NCBI GenBank assembly: GCA_021018995.1
Contig: CM037588.1
Span: 82,929,765 to 82,993,764 of the forward strand
Direction: 5' to 3'
Length of the DNA: 64,000 nt
From: Chloranthus sessilifolius
Lineage: Eukaryota; Streptophyta; Magnoliopsida; Chloranthales; Chloranthaceae
The position numbers and the translations under genes are program-made. Positions 1 through 11,311 of this stretch are shown one piece after another (position 1 is the stretch's first letter; every line of letters begins with the position of its first letter). The notes under the pieces are model-generated. The model was not told the DNA's origin, did no database searches, and saw nothing but the letters and a program-made list of their open reading frames with translations.

Positions 1-201
1 TTGTTAGGAGCGGTAGCACCTCAGATAAACAGTTTTGATAGAAGCGTCAGTGCTTCTAAATCGAGGCATCATCGCTTTTTTATTGACGCGTTGGCGCTGC
101 TAACTCCAAGCATCGTTAATAGCAACAACGCTTCACCTACCACTCATAATCACGCCTCTTGGTCGAAGCGTTGGATGTAATATTCATGGCGTTGTCGCTT
201 C
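1..201. repeat. GAAGCG/CGCTTC word cluster, left edge
   Basis: Non-coding host DNA with repeated short words GAAGCG and CGCTTC (for example at 41-46, 129-134, 165-170 and 196-201), separated by unrelated AT-rich spacers. The same words recur throughout the non-retrotransposon parts of the window. No ORF of interest is visible. Confidence 0.7.
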
Positions 202-1000
202 ATTGACAATGGAGTCATGTTTTTATTACTCAGAATAAAAACAAAACATTCGAGTGCACCTGGCATAAGAAAATAATACACAAAAGAAAATAATTTACAT
301 AAAAAGAAAATTTTCTATTAATATTGAAAGAAATATTTACAAAGATTAACTTATAAACTGATTACATTAATGATAAACCTAGGAAAAAACTAGACACGGA
401 CAACGGCAATGACCATGGGGTCTTTAATTTGTTTGCTCCGTCAAGAGAGATGGCTCCCTCTTGCAGGGATCACATCCTCTGTCTTCCAAATATCCCTAAC
501 TGGCCGGTGAACAAAATAAAATCCAGTTAGGAAGAAATTTACAACCAACGGAAAGGGAAGGCATGCAAATTTTGAACCCACTGTCCTCGTAGAGGAACTT
601 GCACTGAGGTGGAAATTTGACGGTGATATTTTTAAGAAGTGGGGGAAGGTGAGAAGTTGGAAAAAAGGGTCAGTTTGGGACGAGGTTTATGTTAACGGGG
701 GTCTCGGTAGACGATTCAGCGTCTAGAATGGGTCACTACCGCTTCAACTTTTCTAATATATTTATTATAGTCAAATGCTCTGCCCTTTGCTTTTTAAGGA
801 TTCAATCAAGCCTTCTGCTTAGCTCGTCATAGTCTGCTTCTTTCACCATGGGGTTAAGGTTAGGAGACGGAGAAAGATGATGGGTTTAGAATGGAACGGG
901 TAGGGTTTAGGCTTTGGAAGGGGACATTGCTTTATAGGGAAAAAGGCTAGGCTGTAAAACATCACCTCTGAAATAAATATCGAGGGTTTGTTGCAGGTAG
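190..1000 (-). pseudogene. R1: degraded short gene unit (promoter, first exon, 3' end)
   Basis: Read on the minus strand this unit has a TATA-like box at 931-940, a CT-rich leader ending in CCTAACCTTAACCCC, and an ATG at 849-847. A reading frame opens with MVK and contains DELSRRLD, but a stop follows directly and another comes about 38 codons in. An AT-rich tract at 280-360 resembles a plant 3' UTR. The whole unit matches R2 (22395-23460) in order and orientation, and R2 keeps its frame open for longer. I do not recognise the protein; the seen part looks helical and charged. It is probably a dead duplicate of a gene first exon or a captured fragment. Confidence 0.5.
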
Positions 1001-1319
1001 GGTATTCCACGAAGTTCTCTCGAATTACGATAGGAAGTTGTATGATGTTACCAATGGCGCTTATTTTTTAAGCGTCGTCGCTTCAATTACGGTTCGTTTA
1101 TTACGATTTTTAAGGACATTGATATTACGGACTATGTTGTCTTTTCGAGCAGTCTTATCCAGCATTATTTATTGAAATGACTGTTCGCATCCCAGTAAAA
1201 ATGTTTCATTTTTTTATTAATTCCGAGGATTTGAAATTGTGAGGTATGTTGTCTTTTCGTGCAGTATTTCAAACTTTATTTATTGTTGCGGCTCTTCACT
1301 GCATATTCTACCAACTTTT

Positions 1320-1600
1320 GTGAAAGCGTAAGTGCTTCAATAAGTAATTTCCCGAAGCGTCAACTTCTTAATGATAGCGACATCGCTTTCAAGAACTTCA
1401 TTACATTGTGTGTCGTTGTTTGATGTTAGCAATGGAGCTTATCGTTAGAAGCGGCATCGCCTCTAAATCAAAGTGGCATCGCCTCTAAATCAAAATATCA
1501 TCACTTCTAAATAGAAGCGTCATCGCTTCTAAATATAAGAATTTGTATTTGTTGCAGCGACTATTTTAAATCTTTGGAAGCGTCGTCGCTTCGGTTGGTG
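1320..1600. repeat. GAAGCG hairpin word cluster
   Basis: This stretch holds two complete 16-base hairpin words, GAAGCG-TCAT-CGCTTC at 1514-1529 and GAAGCG-TCGT-CGCTTC at 1577-1592, plus decayed versions at about 1324, 1355 and 1450-1500. Arms are 6 bp and loops 4 nt. Nothing else is visible here. Confidence 0.75.
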
Positions 1601-1639
1601 GCGAGGTCTCTTCTTGCGCTAATGGTTCCAGTATATTTA

Positions 1640-1770
1640 CAAATCTGTAACTTTTGGGATAATATCCAAAAAAAGAATTTCTCTATTAATATGAAATTAA
1701 TATTTACAGATATTAACAAAGAAGCTGATTATATAAAAGATGAATTGAGGAAAAATCTAGATGCGATAAA
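1640..1770. repeat. Third partial copy of the R-unit 3' end
   Basis: The AT-rich tract with ATTAATAT, AATATTTACAGA and related words matches the 3' ends of R1 (about 290-400) and R2 (about 22530-22600). Only this end is present. The open frame of about 76 codons across it overlaps the repeat and a hairpin word, so I do not call it a gene. Confidence 0.5.
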
Positions 1771-2482
1771 GTATTTTTTATTAGAAGCGTCAGTGATTAA
1801 TTAGGAGGCATCGTCGCTTCCTATTCGAAGTGTCATCGCTCATTAATTGAAGCATCGGTGCTTTCATCATTAGTGCAACAACGACCAGCTCGTCATATTA
1901 CAATAAAAAAGCATATTCCATAGCCTTTCTTTATTTGACTTTCGTCTCCAAAACCCCTTTATCGGTGGATTTTCTTCTCTTTCTTATAGAGTGATGTTTT
2001 GTAATTAGTCTCAGTTTATATGAATACAAAAACTTTCGTTTAATTTCATGAAGAGGGATAATTCCAACTTCTCAGGATAATTTCACGAAATTTAGGGGCG
2101 ATGGCGCCTCCATTTAGAGGCGATGGCGCTTCCAATTAGAAGCGATAGCACTTCGATTTAGAAGCGATGACACTTCTATTTAGGGCTAGCGCATCGAATT
2201 AGCGGCATTATTATTAGCGACATGATTATTAATGTATTCATATATTAAAGCTACCAGCACTTCGGAATGAGAAAGAATAGACATCAGTAAAGTGCTAGTA
2301 ATACAAAAGAAGAGATTATTTTAATGTATTCATATATTAAAAAAAAAGAATAACAAATTGTACAAGAAACGCTCGGTTCATATCAACACAATCTCTGCCT
2401 CAGCTACCACTAATATTCAAGGGCCTCATGGCACAGATCGAAGTGCTAGCCCTAATTTTTAGGGCGCAATCGCTTCTTATTA
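1771..2482. repeat. Host DNA with GAAGCG words and a short direct repeat
   Basis: Non-coding. Words of the GAAGCG family lie at about 1785-1860, 2097-2200 and 2440-2475. A 20-base AT-rich direct repeat beginning TTAATGTATTCA occurs at 2229-2248 and 2321-2340. The block ends at the target duplication of element D (ACAGC, 2483-2487). Confidence 0.55.
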
Positions 2483-2487
2483 ACAGC

Positions 2488-5168
2488 TGTTGGGGTTATT
2501 TCGAGACTCTTACTGTTATTTTATTAAGAACAGTGGAGAGAATAAATCAAAAGTTGGGAATTGGAGATGAGTCAGCACAGCAAGTCTGAAATAAACATAG
2601 TCCTGCATGATACAGGGTCTATTATAGCAAGTTTTGATAAGTAAGAGTTTGTCCCATAGAGAAATTGATCTAGAACCTAAAATGGGCTATAATAGTAGGC
2701 CTCCAGATCTAACAATCCTAAAGAAAGGGAGTTGGGTGTCACGGCTACACTAAATTAATCCTAAAAGCAGGGAAATGAAATGTAGCCCTATCCTAAAGAA
2801 AGGGTTTAGAAGAAGATGATGGTAGTGTGTGCCAAAATAAAATATAAAAATTATTAGAAGTAAGCAAGTTAAGCTAGAGTCAATGATGCAGTAATGTAAC
2901 TCAGATTTAGTCTGTCTCTGCAGTGCTCCTTACTGAGACGCTATTAAAAGCCTCAACAAGGTATAAGCTCCCAATTTAACCCATGTCATTTGGGGCGCTC
3001 TTAGGGCTACACTCTGTCCACTATAATGGTCACAGGGTATCCGATAGAGTCTGTCAAATCCCATTAGTTAAACCAGAAATTCACTAGTCTAATCCAAAAG
3101 AGTGGACTGATCATTTCCACAGTCACTGGACCAGCTCTAGCAATGAATACTACTGCAGCACTATGTAATGTCAGGCTACAAGCTCCCCAGATCTACGCAC
3201 AGACCTGGCTGACATCCATAGGTATTCCAATCCATAAGATCCTAAGTGCTTTGCTAAGGCTTACTGCTCACTAGTGCCCATAAAAAGGACCATGCAACAG
3301 GTTGAAAGGCCTTTAGCTTATCTGGTAATTGCTACAAACAATCTGCAATGACTCAGCCTCAAGCTACAATTACTGTAAGAGATCAAGTCTAACATCTGAT
3401 ATCGATTAGGTAGAACAGAGGGGAACCAGTTACTGTACAAACCTCCTCACAAGGCTCTAAAAGCTCATGTGCAGGGGAGAAGAATCCTTCTCAAAGATAT
3501 GGATGGACACAATCTTAGGGCTATACTCTGTCCACTTGAATGGACACAGGATATCCCATTGGTCTGTCCATCCCACAGAGGCCTGAGAAAGAACATGAAA
3601 ACTGCTGCAACCACCATGGTCCATAGGCCTCCGAGCTCCCTGGATCTCACTACAGATTCAGCATTGCTTTTCATGTGTCTATCAAACCAAGGAAAATCAT
3701 ATGGTAAATAATAGACCTACTAGACACTAAATGGACTGGTCCCAAATACATGGATCCTATAGACATCTAAAGAAACCATAAGATCTATAGATTTAATTAA
3801 GCATTAAAATAGTAGTTCATTGATAACAGTAAAACTTACAATGAACTGTCTCCTGGCTGTAGCCTATACACAACTGCTCATCCATAATCCCGATGTATAC
3901 AAAAATCTATTTCAAAATTGAAACAAAACTAAACCTAGCTGCTTATAGGGGGATTAGCCAGTAAGTGCTGAGCTTAGAGAGAAGAGAAATAGGAAAAAGA
4001 GGTGATCAAACCCTAACCCTAGCCTGCTAGAGTTCTCAGCCAATAGAGGATGAAGGAAAGATAAAAGATAATAAGCTCTAAGTACAGGTTATATATTCTG
4101 TCAAAATGGCCTTGGCTCTAAAGAGACTAACCCTAATTTTTCCACCAGACATGGCACTGTTACAACCCTTGAATGCCTCGAGATGTGTACTTTGAAATCT
4201 GCACCTCGGGAAGTGTGCCCTAGACTTGGGAAATTCCCAAAAGGTCCCTGAGTTAAAACTGATAAGTGGAGAGCCCGCGCTTCACGGAGCTAGCTGCTAT
4301 TTTAGTTTACTCGTGCAGTTGCTTTGCCTTCATGGAGATGCCTTTGGCTGATGGGAAGGGCTCATTCGCGCAGTAAGCCATTAGTGAATCACACAGTTGC
4401 TTCGTGTCGCAGTGCTATGGCGGAGATGATCTGGAGAGCCAGGGTGTTTCGTGTAGTAGAGCTTCAGGAGCTCTCTCTCTCGCTAAGTACTCACGCAGAT
4501 GGGCTCCTGCACTTGCGTAGTAACTTGTAAGGCTCCAGAGTGTGTGAGATCTGCACGAAGGGGAATTCTAGGTGTCTCTCTCTTCCATGGCCACGTGAGA
4601 ACTTCGCGAGGTGAATTTTTTTTCTCTATGCATATGGGCTCGCTATGTTCCTCGCACGGCTGCTTTGAGGCTTGATCTATGTGAGAGCTTCGCAGCCACA
4701 AATTCTGAAGGTTTTATACTGCGAGATCTTCGTGATGAATTTACAGCTCTCCTCTTGACTGTGTGACGTATCTACGCGTGAGCTTCTTCCACTGCATCTT
4801 TAGCTTCGTGAGGAGGCTTCTCAACTCTGCGAAGTCTGTATCTTGACACTTTGCTGCACAACACTTGCTGCTATTACAGCATCCTTCCTTCTCAGCTGAC
4901 TTTAGTCATTTGCTAGACTTTAGGTCAATGACAATCAGCAACAGTGAGTCACCATGGTGAGCACTATCAAGGTATTCCATTAGGCTTTGGCTTGGCTGTC
5001 ATCTTTGCTTATATTCTCTCTTTTGGGCCAAAAGGCAAGGAGTTTGTATTAAGCTACACATTTTATTACTAACTGCAAAACATACTTAACAAATGATTAT
5101 TAGTGGGCTTCAAGGTCCATCAAAGGCTAGGTTAAGAGGTGAAAAGTGGTACTTTTCAATGCATAACA
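2488..5168 (-). repeat. Element D 3' LTR (left copy)
   Basis: This uninterrupted LTR is 2681 bp with TGTTGGGG at its left end and ATAACA at its right end. In sense (minus) order it has a subterminal hairpin (5140-5158), a CGCG word array (about 4850-4260), AACCCTAA near 4130, a TATA box at about 4096-4088, two CTGTCCAC...GGTCACAG-type motifs (near 3530 and 3013) and a conserved U5 block (2660-2611). It is the cleanest copy for reading the empty site of solo LTR E. Confidence 0.93.
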
Positions 5169-5181
5169 CACTCCCAAACCT
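5169..5181 (-). other. Polypurine tract of element D
   Basis: In sense it reads AGGTTTGGGAGTG directly before the 3' LTR. The same tract flanks the 3' LTR in A, B and C. It is the primer site for plus-strand DNA in LTR retrotransposons. Confidence 0.85.
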
Positions 5182-7030
5182 AATCTTTGCTAGTCCCTAA
5201 GCAAAGGAAAGATTAAAACAACTACTCTAAGAATTGAAATGCCACTTTCATAGGGAGCATGGGTACATTTAGCTTATGTACCAAGCCTTTTAAACCCCTA
5301 GGTGATCCCTAGTGGAGGAGTGAAGTCTCCTGAGGGTTTTCAGTGAAGATACCCACAAACTTCACCAATAAAATAATTAAAAATAGTATAGTCAATGACA
5401 AAAAAAAAAAAAAATCTAATAAATAAAGCTTCATTCCACACCCATTCTTTCAAATTTTGAGGAAATTACAGTAGCAATGCAGGCCATTTAAAACTAAAAA
5501 TTAGCATGTGTTTGCATCACCACCAATCATTTTACATCAGAAATTCAATGTGCAAAAATCAATACCAAGCTTGCCTTAAATTCAAAAATCAGGTTGGATA
5601 CAACCCCAATGAAGTTAAACTTCAAACTCAATTCTCTCCAAGGCTATCTCTCAACATTGACAATCTAAGGGTGTTCACATTCAAAGCAGCTCAAGAGCAG
5701 TTACAGCCCCCAAATGGGCCTGCAAGCATGAGCATAGGCAAAGCTTCTAATTTCTGACATCCTCATGACTTTTTACCATAGATTGGACACTCCCTCATCT
5801 CCACATGACAGCTCATTTCACTTTAAATCTATAAGGTCTTTTTGAATGGGTTGTAATGTGGCTTATGTGAGGGATATAAAGAATGAGGGGATAAAAAGGA
5901 AATCAAAATTGAGAAATCAGCAAGGTAAGGAGTGACTCATGACTTCACTACCTTCATTTCCGCACAACTCCTCTTCTTTTCAATTTTCAGATGATGTTCT
6001 TCTCAAAACTTCCCTTTCTTTTTCTCTTTTTATTATTTTTCTTTTTTTTATTTTTATGAGTTTATGATGAACTGCCACACAAATGCCACTGATACAGTTC
6101 TATTCATAAGTTGCTTTTCTTCTCCTTCCACCAAATGTTGGACCATTCTCACTATCTTTAACTCCTCCTTTACCTTCTGAATTCTCAGAGTGAGGGTGAG
6201 GTTGAATCAGGTCATGAGGTTAAGGTGCAAGTACTCTGGTGTTTGTTGAAGAAAAATAGGATTTTCAAAGCTCAAAAAGTGTAAGCAAAGGGCTATTGAA
6301 TAGGTGGGAAATTTTAAGCTCGAACTGTCCAAATGAAGGCCTTGGGTCTTTTCCTTTGTGTCATGAGTGCTGTCAATCAGTTTTGATTTGGAGGTGCCTA
6401 ACTTCTAATGGCAAGGTCTTGACTCAATCCGTCCTTAGAGCAAAAAAAATGCCAAAAACACTTTTCAAAAGAAAATGATGGGCCCAAATCTCACTGGGTA
6501 TGGTTCTCAAATTAACCCATGGGGTGTATTTTCACCTTTTTCTCTCCTCTTAGGTTCACTAAGTACTAACTGAAAAATTTTCTAATGTTAGCTTCATGTT
6601 GGTGCAAAGATTTTAAAAAATTTTATTTCAAAATGTCTACAAAAATTTTTAATTTTTCACAAATTTTCTCATTCTAACAAGTTAGGTGGGAATTGACTTT
6701 ATTCGTCCCAATTAAACCAACACTGCTTTACTAAAGTTAACTATTCTATTGGCAGACCTACCCTGCCACACCCCCAAACCTATGAGGAGCAGTGTCGTCA
6801 CTGATTCAAAGGACAATGGATGTGCAGCAGTGAACAACCAGAGATACATAAAGCACTACACTAAAGCAAAGAAAATCAAGCAATGAACACACAACACATT
6901 AGTAAACACAGAAACAAACAAGCAAAGATGAAACAAAGTAATAGGTTCACAAAAGTATCAAAAAGAAATTTCATTATATTAGAAAATATATTTACAACAC
7001 ACTACTCCTAACTCAAAACATCTGCACTAT
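5182..7030 (-). other. Element D 3' non-coding region
   Basis: About 1.85 kb with no credible ORF lies between ORFX and the PPT. It is AT-rich with A runs (for example 5400-5414) and is homologous to 30785-32460 in B, 39840-41520 in A and, in the opposite orientation, 55500-57170 in C. A second PPT-like tract (6763-6787) lies at its ORFX-proximal side. Confidence 0.8.
6763..6787 (-). other. Internal PPT-like purine tract (D)
   Basis: In sense this reads AGGTTTGGGGGTGTGGCAGG, nearly the same as the true PPT but about 1.6 kb upstream of it. It is conserved at the matching place in A, B and C. Confidence 0.6.
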
Positions 7031-7039
7031 CAATCATCT

Positions 7040-9176
7040 GAGTCCTTGTGTTCAGTAGGTAGTTCCTGGATCTCTTTACCCTTAGCTATCTTTGAAGTAG
7101 CAGCCTTTGATAATGGTCTTTTTTAAGTGGTTTTCCTAGGCTTGGTTGTGCTTTTTCTCTTAGAAGGGGGGAGTTGCTGTGGAGTAGGGTCCTTGATTTT
7201 GAGTCCAGGTTTGACGGGTCTCGAACTAGTGGCAACCGGGCCGGATTGTTGAAGAGGGAGGGACATCAGGGTTGAATTCTTTAAAAAGAGCTTCTGCCAT
7301 CTCCCGATTAGTTTAGGCATTTGTCCTTTTCTCTAAGGCTACAATAGTCACCCTGTAATCATAAGCTCTCTCCTCAATTAACCATAGTTTCTCTTTTAGT
7401 TCTTTGATAACATCTTCTTGACTGTCCATCCTCTTCTTCTCCTGGTTGTATTGGACCATAATCTCTCTCCATCCATCCTTGATTTCCTTTTTCTCGATCT
7501 TGTGGGCAAGCATTAGGAGTTTAATTTTATCCAGGAGGGGTTGCCGCACTGTTGCTTTTAAGTCGGCCATGCCTTGAATTACATCCCTTTTTATGTAGGC
7601 ATTTGCTTGCATGGCGTGGAGTAGGTTGGGATAGGGTAGCATGGGAGTAGAAGAAATAGGAAATAATGTCAGATCAGTAATGGAAGGCCCAGCCATGGAA
7701 GTAGAGGGGGTGGGTGTAGGCTAAGGTGGGGAGGATGAGATAGTTTGATGTATGGCAATGGTAGGTTCAGGATGTGACTGAGGCTCAGGGTCAGTTTGGG
7801 TGAAAGCATCTCTAGAGGGAATGGGAGAAGCTTCTAGGATAGGGACAATGGGTGTGGGAGTAGGTGAAGGATGACAGATTGATGGGGAAACAAGTGACTG
7901 TTGGGAACTTTGGGTTAGAGTGAATAGAGTTGTGTGGATGGATTGTAAAATGGTGGGGATGGAGGTAGGGTTTGGTAGGGTGGAGTGAATATTCTGAAGG
8001 TGGGCTGCGAGGGTTGATTGGTTTTGGGTATTGGTTAACATTTGTGATTGGAGGGATAGTAGGACGTGTAGGATTTGGGGTAAGAGGTCTGGTATGGTGT
8101 TGGGTGTGGGTTGGATGGGTGAAACTGGCTGGAAGGGAGATGTGGGTCTATGAGTAAAGGTAGTGGCCTGTGGTGGTGTAAAGTGTGGTGGGGTAAAGTG
8201 TGGGGTGGATGTGAGTCGGGGAGAGGTGTTATACTCAAAGTTGATGTCTCCTAGGATAGTAGACATCATAGTGGAAAATTTTTCTCCTGAAAATGGCTCA
8301 CTATCATGAGATAAGGGAATGGATTGGTCTACAGGTTCACTAGGGATAGGTATAAAAGGTTGGGAAGTCTCACTGGGCTGCTGGGGGGTGTCAAAGGTAT
8401 GGGGTTCTGGTGCATAGGTTGTGGGTTTAGGGTCTGGAATGAAGGTGATATTACCGATTGGAATGGTTTTGGAAATATAGGTGGGATGTGGGCTATGGGG
8501 GTTGTGCCTCTTGTGAGTTTTCTTTTCTTAGTGTAGGCAACTTTTACAGGTGGGCTGGTGTGGGCTGGAAAAATAGGTAAGGTTGTGGAAATGGGTAAGG
8601 AGGCCATGGTGGATGTGGGCTTGAGTGGCTCAGGTAAGGATATTAGACTTGTGTGGGGCTGTGAGGGCTGGGATGTGGATGGAGGTGGTGGGGCAATGGG
8701 TGTAGAGGTTGGAGGCCTGGCTGGCCCAACAGAGGCTGCTGCCTCAGCAGTAGCAGCAGCAGCAGCCACTTCTTGAATGGTGGGGGCTGCTTCTCTCAAT
8801 AATTCCTTCTTCTTCTCCCTCTCTCCCATCATTGTGCCACTGATACCCCATTATTTCTTTCCACTATTTTTGGGGTTCAGGGCTACTGTCTCCTCCTCCC
8901 TTTTGAAGGGGTACTTCCCATCTTTTAGCAGTACAGTAATCAACCTGCAGTAAGGAAGGGCTTATAGTTTCTTGTTAAACTTCACTTTCTCACACAAGTC
9001 CTTAATCCCTTCAAAAACCAACTTGGATGCATCCACGTAGTGGTTTCTGTGAAATGAGAGAAGGGCATCAGCTATGGGGTACCTCCTCTCTTGCTCATGT
9101 CCCGAGCAAAACACATTTTTTCGCAGCATCCCATCCATGAATCTGAGGTTGGGGTGCAGATCTCTTTTCCTGATTG
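7040..9176 (-). pseudogene. ORFX of element D, C-terminal two thirds (plant transposon protein type)
   Basis: This continues ORFX after solo LTR G. In sense order the first segment (9176-8840) encodes the second half of a conserved globular domain with HPNLRFMDGML, PIADALLSFHRNHYVDASK and LPYCRLITVLLKDGKYPF, the pattern of the putative plant transposon protein domain (Pfam Transposase_32 type) found after gag or pol in Athila relatives. It is followed by an Ala run, a Pro/Ser/Thr-rich stretch (8832-7721), a charged coiled-coil segment (7696-7313) and a basic tail with PSKRKSTTKPRKTT. In-frame stops near 8966 and 8848 and frame changes break it. The role of the domain is unknown; it is not a proven transposase. 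The family call comes from motif memory without a search. Confidence 0.65.
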
Positions 9177-9181
9177 AGTCC

Positions 9182-11311
9182 TATTGGTTCCCCAGCTATG
9201 CTTTCTTTATTTGTTTATGGTAAAAGAAATTTAAAATCAAAATAAAACAGGGAATGAAATCAGCACAACTGAGAAGTCCTAGACCTGCAAGATACAGGGT
9301 CCATTGTGGCAAGTTTTGATAAGTAAGAGTTTGTCCCATAGGGAAAGATGATCTACAGCTCCAAGGGAGCCATCTCCAGTAGTCCCTCCATATCTGACTA
9401 CAGATCTGGCAGTCCTTAAGGGAAGGGAGTTTAAGGTCACTTAGTTTACATATCCTAAGGTAGCCTAATGTCTAAACTACAAAAAGTGTTGAGAGGATGA
9501 ATGGAGTGTGGAAAATAAATATAAAAGGGTGAGAAGTATGTTATTGAGCCTAGATCAGAGGAGTTTTGTAACTCAGATTCAGATCTGATGTTTTAGAAAT
9601 CCTGTCCAATGGCTACGTTATCACCACTGAGGAGAAAGAATCCAACCCATCTCTCTGCCATGATTCAATCCCTTAAGTTTATAACCTGTCCACTCAAATG
9701 GTCACAGACTATCCCATAGGGGAACCACAATCCAGGGATGGGTCAAAACAAGTTAATCATTATAGGCACTATTTCATCCAGGCTACCAACTCAAGAATCC
9801 ATAGGGAACCTCAACCTCTAAAGCTCTATGTGTGGGGCTAAGGCTGTATAGGACCATGATAGCCCAGACACATAGAACCAGCAAGAGATTGAGTACAACC
9901 TTCGATCTAGCTATCCATTACTTGAGTGAGGCTGCAATGATCCAGTCACAAGCCTACAATCTCTATAACCAGATCAGATCTAACATCTGATAGCGGATCT
10001 ATACAAATATAGGGGAGTCTGCCTCTGTACAATCTCCCACCAGGCTAATACAAGCTCAGGTGCAGAGAGGAAGGATCCATCTTGGATCGGTGGATTAGAA
10101 TCACCCTAAGTCTATAACCTGTCCACTTGAATGGTCACAGACTATCCCAGAGGCTATCCAAGAGATGAGACCTGTTCCCAGAGTTGTTCCAAGATTTGTT
10201 CCTAGATTTTTTCCAAGATTTCTAAACCTAAGCTAAGTATGGGTTTATATAGCAGTGGTATGGCAGCGCATTAGGGTTAGGAAACCCTAATTTTAACGAT
10301 TCCACGTGGCCTAATAGTGATACTTGGATGCCTCGAGGCGCATGCACAAAGATTTAAGTGTGGGAGTGCGTGCCCTAATCGCTGGAAATTCCTAGAAAGT
10401 CCTCTGCTAAAGCGATGGAAGTTAAAGTTCAGAGCTTCGCTAGGTAGCTATTATTTCCCAGACATGTCGCGTGGTAGCTCTTGCTCTTCGCGAGGATGGT
10501 TTGACATTGAAGCTTCAACCGTCGCGAGGTTGCCTTGGTTTGCTCTTCAGGCAGTCGTGCGGTAGAGAATTGCGCTCTCGCTGGATTGGGCTTCGCGAGG
10601 TTGAGTAGACATCAAAGCCTCAGATGTCACGGGGTTGGAGTTCAAGCAGTCGCGAGGTAGCTGAGCATTCACTGGGTTGATCTTCGCGAGGATGGATCTG
10701 AATAGCGCGAGAACTGCGCGAGCACTTCTCTTCAATGGACTTTGCGAGTTTCCTCGCGAGGCTTTAATGAGTTCTGAACTGCGCGAGGTTCCATTTCTTA
10801 ATTGATCTTCGTGAGGATGCATTCTTCTTGAATTTGCATCCCACAGCGCGAAGAGTCTTCTGAAGCTCTCTCTCCTCAGCCGTTCTAAGCGAACTGCACA
10901 AGGCTGAGAGAGGTCTGCTTTGAACTGTGCGAGACTGCACGATGTGTTCTACTCTTAAGCTTTGCGAGAGCTGCGCGAGTTTTTTCTTCTGAAGCTCTTC
11001 AGTCACTCAACTGTGCAAGAAGTTGTTGTAAAGTCTTGGGAAGCTCAGTTGGACTGCGCGAGGCATATTTCTCCTGAATCCTCTAAAGCTTGGGTCAGAA
11101 GCTGTGCGAGGCTCATTTTAGGTCTGGATTCAGAGTCCATCCTTCTGAGGGACTTCTGGTGCCAAAATAGGCTCCTTAACAAGATTCCTGGCCTTATTTC
11201 ACTGCTGATTATTACCTACATAAAACACTTAACAAGAACTTATTAGATGGCTAAGGGTCTAATCAAAGGTTAAGTTAAGGGGTGAAAAGTGGTACTTTTC
11301 AGGTCTTAACA
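9182..11311 (-). mobile_element. Solo LTR G inserted in ORFX of D
   Basis: This is a 2130-bp LTR-like block with left end TATTGG (a decayed TGTTGG) and right end CTTAACA, flanked by a perfect 5-bp target duplication AGTCC (9177-9181 and 11312-11316). On the minus strand it has the subterminal hairpin (11301-11283), a dense CGCG word array (about 11110-10430), a CACGTGGC box (10303-10310), AACCCTAA-type boxes (about 10270-10290), a TATA box (10253-10245), two CTGTCCAC...GGTCACAG motifs (near 10117 and 9687) and the U5 block (9350-9291). It has no internal region, so it is a solo LTR left by LTR-LTR recombination. It belongs with E rather than with A/B/D. Confidence 0.9.

Noticed and set aside
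1-2482. CRISPR-like array of short repeats with unique spacers
   Set aside because: Words are only 6-16 bases, spacing is irregular, words occur in both orientations, and the DNA is plant nuclear.
3465-3711. Repeated small frames of about 70-80 codons on both strands in each LTR (also near 18476, 29099, 49721, 51435)
   Set aside because: They recur only because the LTR R/U5 region recurs; both strands are open there and changes do not favour codon positions by eye.
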